Assembly: GCA_003450555.1 (NCBI GenBank)
Contig: DMFQ01000096.1
Span: 9,558-17,596, forward strand
DNA length: 8,039 nt
Reading direction: 5' to 3'
Source: Ktedonobacter sp.
Lineage (GTDB): Bacteria; Chloroflexota; Ktedonobacteria; Ktedonobacterales; Ktedonobacteraceae
Positions within the stretch are counted from its first letter, which is position 1; the number at the start of each line of letters is the position of its first letter. The notes beneath the pieces are model-generated. The model did no database searches and was not told where the DNA came from. It saw only the letters and a list, made by a program, of their open reading frames with translations. Positions 4,577-8,039 of this stretch are shown one piece after another. Position numbers and translations under genes: made by a program.

Positions 4577-5443
4577 CTAAAGCCTGTCATAATCTGTTAT
4601 TTTCCAGGTTCCATGTATATTAGCCAGGCTAAGCAGCACGTCATAGCTACTGTGAGTGCGTTTAACAGCTACGGTCATTGTAAAATGGGACAGATCTGGA
4701 CCTGTATTCGGATCTGTCCTTAATGTTGGTTGACTCAATATAAAAGAAACAACAGGACCGTCTTTTTCATCGAGCTGTTTTGCCTGTGTTGTAAACGCTG
4801 CTTGAGTAAGGCCGTTGATTTGCCCCTGGGGAGCCAGGTCGCTATACGCGCCCATATAGTTTTTTGCCTGCAGATTGGTATAAAAATCGTCCACGACATT
4901 TACGGATCCCGCTACTTGATGGTAGGTCGTGTTGAAAACATTGTAAAACGCCCAACCACAGAATCCGCAACCGGCAAGCACAAAAACGCTGACGATTGAG
5001 ACCAGTATCCAGACCCACCTGTACGACTTTTTAGCGGGTGGTTGCGACGGGTAAGGATATGCTCCTGGTGGGGGATAAGTTTGTGTGTTCCCTGGCTGGG
5101 CGTGACTATGTACTGGTGGCGTATACATATCTGGCGCCATTGAAGTAGGGGTTGGTAGTGGTAATGGAGGTTGCACAGACTGAAGAGGCATGTTTTGGTA
5201 GTAGGAAGGTGGTGGCGGATAGACATGGCCCTGCCGAATAGCTTCTTCGTCGAGCGTAGCGCTTTCCAACTCTTTTGTTGGCAGCACCCTGGTAAGTGGC
5301 GCTGGCTGAGGAGTTACGCCTGACAGAAGGCCATCAGGTGGAAATTCATAAAGTGGTTGGAATGCCAATTGTTCTTCCGATGTATCCCGCGAGGTATCCT
5401 GCTTCTGCATCTCTTCGGCTGGCTGCTGGTCGGAAGGCTCCAT
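4577..5443 (-). CDS. Pro/Tyr-rich single-pass membrane protein with small extracytoplasmic domain
   Basis: 288 residues of unknown function. Residues 1-140 are acidic, then rich in Pro, Tyr and Gln (HVYPPPPSYY at 73-82, QTYPPPGAYPYPSQPP at 121-136), and probably disordered in the cytoplasm. The basic stop KKSYR (138-142) precedes one hydrophobic helix (about 143-168). Residues 175-288 form a compact outer domain whose pattern VVDDFYTNLQAKNYMGAYSDL (helix, then an 'S/A-Y-xx-L' turn) and a closing GTWKITDYD resemble DUF4878/NTF2-like extracytoplasmic domains. A VLAGC sequence (155-159) lies inside the helix. It is lipobox-like, but it is too far from the N-terminus for a normal signal peptide. 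The start has AAGGAG (5454-5459) 10 bases upstream. I infer an envelope protein, perhaps a sensor or scaffold; no substrate can be named. Proteins of this layout are common in Ktedonobacteria as I recall them. Confidence 0.8.
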   Translation of the reverse strand: MEPSDQQPAEEMQKQDTSRDTSEEQLAFQPLYEFPPDGLLSGVTPQPAPLTRVLPTKELESATLDEEAIRQGHVYPPPPSYYQNMPLQSVQPPLPLPTPTSMAPDMYTPPVHSHAQPGNTQTYPPPGAYPYPSQPPAKKSYRWVWILVSIVSVFVLAGCGFCGWAFYNVFNTTYHQVAGSVNVVDDFYTNLQAKNYMGAYSDLAPQGQINGLTQAAFTTQAKQLDEKDGPVVSFILSQPTLRTDPNTGPDLSHFTMTVAVKRTHSSYDVLLSLANIHGTWKITDYDRL

Positions 5444-5491
5444 ACGTTTAAAGCTCCTTCATGCGATACGTTTTATCTTTTGTCAAAAAAG

Positions 5492-5520
5492 AGTATAGCT
5501 TTTTAATGAAGGAAACGCAA
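5492..5520 (-). promoter_or_regulatory. Predicted promoter for the Pro-rich membrane protein
   Basis: On the minus strand, TTGCGT (5515-5520) and TATACT (5492-5497) are separated by 17 bp, with the start codon about 50 bases beyond the -10. The -10 matches five of six bases and the -35 three of six. This suggests the gene has its own promoter within the 100-bp gap after the upstream regulator. Confidence 0.42.
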
Positions 5521-5543
5521 GGAGACCGGGGCGCGTGTAAAGC

Positions 5544-6737
5544 TTACTTCTGCTCAATATTTTCTTCGTTGGAGAGTCGCTGCTGCAAATGAACTTGCCC
5601 GATTTCCTCAAACTCAGACTCCATGTCTCTGCGGACATGGAATTCCGCCTCTTGACGCGAGATGCCCATCTTTCGTGCATAGGCAACGATACGGTTGACA
5701 TAAGAGCGGCTAATTTCCGCGCGCTGCCATGTTAAATCAGGCATTGGTCGCAGGTTCAAGAGCGAAAATGGGTAGAAATCTTTCTCGCGGAAGGCAAATG
5801 AGAGCAGTTGCGCGTATTCAATCACTGCTTGACAAGTAATCGGGTTAGCAAAAAAATGGGTCTGTACGCTGGAGATAATCAAAACACCCGCGATACGTCC
5901 AGCATGCATTACCGGGAATGCACAGGCACTGCGTTCATATTTGTCAACTTCAACCTGTAAACGCTCACTTTCACTGATCTTGTCCCATGTCTGTAGACGT
6001 TCAAGGGTAGCTGCTGTTCCAGCCAGTGTTGTACTTCCCAGGTACGTATGATTCTCAAGCGCGAAGGGCCAGGGATAATTGCCATGCAAGGTTGTCTCTA
6101 CGAGTGAGTGAACACCATCTTCACGAGCAGGCATTAATTTTGCATAGGTAATGGCAAGTCCACGGCGTTCAGAGTCAAGGTGAAGGAGCGCATATTCAAA
6201 AATAGCCTGGGTGATCTGCCATTGGCGCGCGTCATCATCCATCGTAGTTGCAGCTAATTCCATGACGCGACAGTAGATATCTTTTTGTACTTCGCTAAGG
6301 CCAGTAGAAAGTGATTCTAATACATCAGGAAATGTTTGATTGATGGCAAAGGCGAGGTTACCTACATGCTGAGGGAGAACATCAAGTAGTTTTTTCAGGT
6401 TTACCTGCCTAGGTTCTGATCTCCCGTTCATCCAACGATAAATGGTATTTTCAGCGACATTCAATTCACGCGCTACACGAGTAATCTCCATATGGTCGTG
6501 CTTTAAAATGTGGCGTAGGTAGCTACTGAACTGTGAAAGGTCTTCTTCTTTCACAGTGTAGGCGAGCTGTTCGTCCGTCAGAGCAACATGCGCTTGAGCT
6601 ACAATTTCGGGTGTAGCTGGTTGTACTAGTTGTTCTGGTTGTTCTGATTCTTTTTGAGTATGCTCAAGTACGGCTTGCTGCTTCTTTGGACGCCCCCGTC
6701 TCCTAATTTGTTTGGTGGAGTCTTCCCGTGAGCGCAT
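5544..6737 (-). CDS. Helix-turn-helix regulator with GAF-like sensor domain and N-terminal AT-hook motif
   Basis: A 397-residue cytoplasmic regulator. Residues 12-19 (RRRGRPKK) carry the RGRP core of an AT-hook, which binds the AT-rich minor groove. A Gln/Glu-rich linker follows (20-60). Residues 66-120 form an XRE-like helix-turn-helix: EITRVARELNVAENTIYRWM is helix 2, turn and recognition helix, followed by NGRSEPR. Residues 150-320 have the layout of a GAF domain, with a long early helix and a closing strand pair CAFPVMHAGRIAGVLIISS, so a small ligand or partner is likely sensed. The C-terminal 75 residues are charged and helical. The start at 6737 has AAGGA (6747-6751) 9 bases upstream. 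It lies divergent to the methyltransferase gene and upstream of the membrane protein gene, so it may control either or itself. The GAF assignment is by pattern and less certain than the DNA-binding part. Confidence 0.8.
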   Translation of the reverse strand: MRSREDSTKQIRRRGRPKKQQAVLEHTQKESEQPEQLVQPATPEIVAQAHVALTDEQLAYTVKEEDLSQFSSYLRHILKHDHMEITRVARELNVAENTIYRWMNGRSEPRQVNLKKLLDVLPQHVGNLAFAINQTFPDVLESLSTGLSEVQKDIYCRVMELAATTMDDDARQWQITQAIFEYALLHLDSERRGLAITYAKLMPAREDGVHSLVETTLHGNYPWPFALENHTYLGSTTLAGTAATLERLQTWDKISESERLQVEVDKYERSACAFPVMHAGRIAGVLIISSVQTHFFANPITCQAVIEYAQLLSFAFREKDFYPFSLLNLRPMPDLTWQRAEISRSYVNRIVAYARKMGISRQEAEFHVRRDMESEFEEIGQVHLQQRLSNEENIEQK

Positions 6738-6821
6738 AGCTACATTTCCTTTCTTTGGCGCGATAATACACTATTTCAGAAGACAAGTTGATTTGTGGTT
6801 ATAGCGAAGCAACTTATAAGA

Positions 6822-6850
6822 ATTATATCATAAAACGTACATATTGTTAG
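6822..6850 (-). promoter_or_regulatory. Predicted promoter for the helix-turn-helix/GAF-like regulator
   Basis: On the minus strand, CTAACA (6845-6850) and a perfect TATAAT (6822-6827) are spaced by 17 bp, about 85 bases before the start codon. The -35 matches four of six bases. Several other AT-rich hexamers nearby could serve instead. Confidence 0.35.
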
Positions 6851-6946
6851 TAGGTTTTGTGCCTGATACTTCCAGGGTAATGCTTAGGGATTGCTCCTAT
6901 TATATACCACGCGTAAATGCTATGTTAGGTGTTCGTTGCTACTTCA

Positions 6947-6984
6947 TACAATGTTAATAAAAAAGTACTACAATGTTTAACATT
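6947..6984. repeat. Two direct repeats of TACAATGTT, the second part of a palindrome
   Basis: TACAATGTT occurs at 6947-6955 and 6969-6977, 22 bp apart, about two helical turns. The second copy continues into AATGTT-T-AACATT (6972-6984), a 13-base palindrome. The pair lies just upstream of the predicted methyltransferase -35, where an activator or autoregulator would bind. The divergent helix-turn-helix regulator is the natural candidate, by position only. Confidence 0.4.
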
Positions 6985-6985
6985 A

Positions 6986-7015
6986 TTGCCTTTTCGTTTT
7001 TTTAGATGTTATACT
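6986..7015 (+). promoter_or_regulatory. Predicted promoter for the methyltransferase
   Basis: TTGCCT (6986-6991) and TATACT (7010-7015) are spaced by 18 bp. The leader to the ATG at 7075 would be about 53 bases and would contain the ATCTCC/GGAGAT hairpin. Confidence 0.45.
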
Positions 7016-7074
7016 TGCATCATCATTTAATACATTATTTTATCTCCATCCTTTAGGAGATTGAGGGAAGTGTT

Positions 7075-7983
7075 ATGGCTACCAATAATTCTGTGTATAC
7101 GAACGAGTGCGGATTGCCGCTTAATGCGATTGAATGGTTGGAGACGCACCATACTAGTAAAGCAGTTGAACGAAGACAAATGATTTGTGATCTCCAGCTC
7201 GAAGCAGGTAGCTTTGTTGTTGACGCGGGCTGTGGACCAGGACTATGGACACCACTACTGGCCGAGGCAATTGGGCCGTATGGTCAAATCATCGGCGTAG
7301 ATATTTCGGCAGAGGCGCTCGTTACAGCGCAGAGGCGCAGCTATGGGAAATGGTATCGTAAGCAAGTACAATATAAATGTGCTGCTTTGGAGGAACTGCC
7401 GGTAGAAGCAGGCTCAGCCGATGTAGTCTTTAGCGCGAATGTGAGCCAGTATCTCCCGGAGCCAGTTGAAACCTTTGCCGCCATGGGGCGTTATTTGAGC
7501 AATGGAGGACGCCTGGTAATCAAGGACATAGACTTTGGTACAATGCGCTTCCAGACTATCGATACCGGTTTACAGGCACGAGTGCTCCAGGCGCGAGAAG
7601 ACTGGGAACAATTACGTGTCGATGAAGGCTTGACTTTTGAGGATAGCTGGGTTGGTTCCAAGCTTGCAGGTTACCTTCGTGCCGCCGGTTACGAGGATGT
7701 GCAGGAGAAGAGTTATCGCATTGTACGGAAGTATCCGCTGCCCAAGGCATTTCGTTGTTACCTGCAAGGTATCGCTGAATGGTTTGTGTGCGAAGGGGCG
7801 CCGCTACTCACTGGTGAAGATATAACAAACTGGCTACGCTGTTTCTTAGATGAGAGTCATAATGTGTTGGACCAGGAATCATTTAGCAGCGAGGAGACGG
7901 AATTTATCGTCACCGGTGTGTGGAATAAGCACGCTCCCACGACTATGCGCTTTTTTGATCTGCATGCAGTCGCGCAAGCCTGA
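7075..7983 (+). CDS. Class I SAM-dependent methyltransferase
   Basis: A 302-residue soluble enzyme that would transfer a methyl group from S-adenosylmethionine to an unidentified small molecule or other acceptor. The Rossmann core spans about residues 35-155: motif I is V48-V-D-A-G-C-G-P-G56, the ribose-binding acid is Asp76 in GVDIS, CAALEELPVEAGSADVV (102-118) fits the adenine-binding and motif II region, and GGRLVIKD (144-151) is the following strand. This matches the UbiE/Methyltransf_11-type core. Residues 156-302 form a helix-rich C-terminal part that probably holds the acceptor site; I do not recognise its substrate class. The start at 7075 is supported by GAGGG (7063-7067) 7 bases upstream. 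The gene stands alone on its strand and is divergent from the helix-turn-helix regulator, which suggests, without proving, regulation by it. Confidence 0.9.
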   Translation: MATNNSVYTNECGLPLNAIEWLETHHTSKAVERRQMICDLQLEAGSFVVDAGCGPGLWTPLLAEAIGPYGQIIGVDISAEALVTAQRRSYGKWYRKQVQYKCAALEELPVEAGSADVVFSANVSQYLPEPVETFAAMGRYLSNGGRLVIKDIDFGTMRFQTIDTGLQARVLQAREDWEQLRVDEGLTFEDSWVGSKLAGYLRAAGYEDVQEKSYRIVRKYPLPKAFRCYLQGIAEWFVCEGAPLLTGEDITNWLRCFLDESHNVLDQESFSSEETEFIVTGVWNKHAPTTMRFFDLHAVAQA

Positions 7984-8026
7984 TCATTCCCCTGGCTCAC
8001 AAGCGGGCTTCACATGCTATGTACGT

Positions 8027-8039
8027 AAAGAAAGGCCGT
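8027..8039 (+). terminator. Possible left arm of a terminator cut by the right window edge
   Basis: AAAGAAAGGCCGT ends the window 43 bases past the methyltransferase stop. It has the A-rich-then-GC form of a bidirectional terminator's left arm, but the matching right arm would be outside the window. It shares AGGCCGT with the left edge. A weak call. Confidence 0.22.

Larger units (their letters stand above)
6738..7074. other. 337-bp AT-rich divergent regulatory region
   Basis: No gene fits between the divergent regulator and methyltransferase genes. The region is much more AT-rich than its surroundings and holds candidate promoters for both sides, two copies of TACAATGTT, and a small palindrome. 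A 6-bp inverted repeat ATCTCC/GGAGAT (7042-7047 and 7056-7061) would form a hairpin directly before the GAGGG ribosome site (7063-7067) in the methyltransferase leader. Confidence 0.6.

Noticed and set aside
4912..5226. Minus-strand frame rich in His/Tyr/Gln overlapping the Pro-rich membrane protein gene
   Set aside because: It is a frame-shifted reading of the Pro-rich repeat-like codons and has no start signal.
1..8039. A complete defence, CRISPR or biosynthetic system
   Set aside because: No nuclease, Cas, toxin-antitoxin, reverse transcriptase or multi-enzyme cluster is present; the genes are mostly housekeeping or signalling.

Overview
The window reads as chromosomal DNA from a bacterium of the phylum Chloroflexota, most likely class Ktedonobacteria. 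This is a judgement from protein style, not a database hit. The main clues are a membrane protein with a long Pro/Tyr-rich cytoplasmic tail followed by one membrane helix and a small outer domain, a long helix-turn-helix plus GAF-like regulator, moderate GC content, and clear AAGGAG-type ribosome binding sites. Genes are spread over both strands with long gaps. There is no rRNA, tRNA, CRISPR array, transposase or phage module.

Left part (1-1966, minus strand): a carboxylate-amine ligase of the GCS2/YbdK family (24-1163), a 416-bp gap with no convincing gene, and a complete cytidine deaminase (1580-1966) followed at once by a strong 16-bp inverted repeat.

Middle part (2167-4540, plus strand): three signalling or regulatory genes in one direction. 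They are an OmpR/PhoB-type response regulator without a neighbouring histidine kinase, a 328-residue protein that combines a catalytically dead GGDEF-like domain with part of a GspE/MshE N-terminal domain, and a 73-residue excisionase-type helix-turn-helix protein. A 56-bp perfect palindrome separates the first two, so the three are probably not one simple operon, although their products could act in one pathway.

Right part (4577-7983): two minus-strand genes, the Pro-rich single-pass membrane protein (4577-5443) and the helix-turn-helix/GAF-like regulator (5544-6737). A 337-bp AT-rich divergent region follows, then a plus-strand class I SAM-dependent methyltransferase (7075-7983). Both window edges look like halves of terminator hairpins and share the heptamer AGGCCGT.

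The most interesting item is the middle protein (3085-4071). Its GGDEF active site is erased (EGTGA in place of GGDEF; the metal-binding Asp and the substrate Asn are missing), but an RxxD motif remains at exactly the spacing of the c-di-GMP inhibitory site. That suggests a c-di-GMP receptor rather than an enzyme. All function calls are family-level inferences from motifs read by eye.
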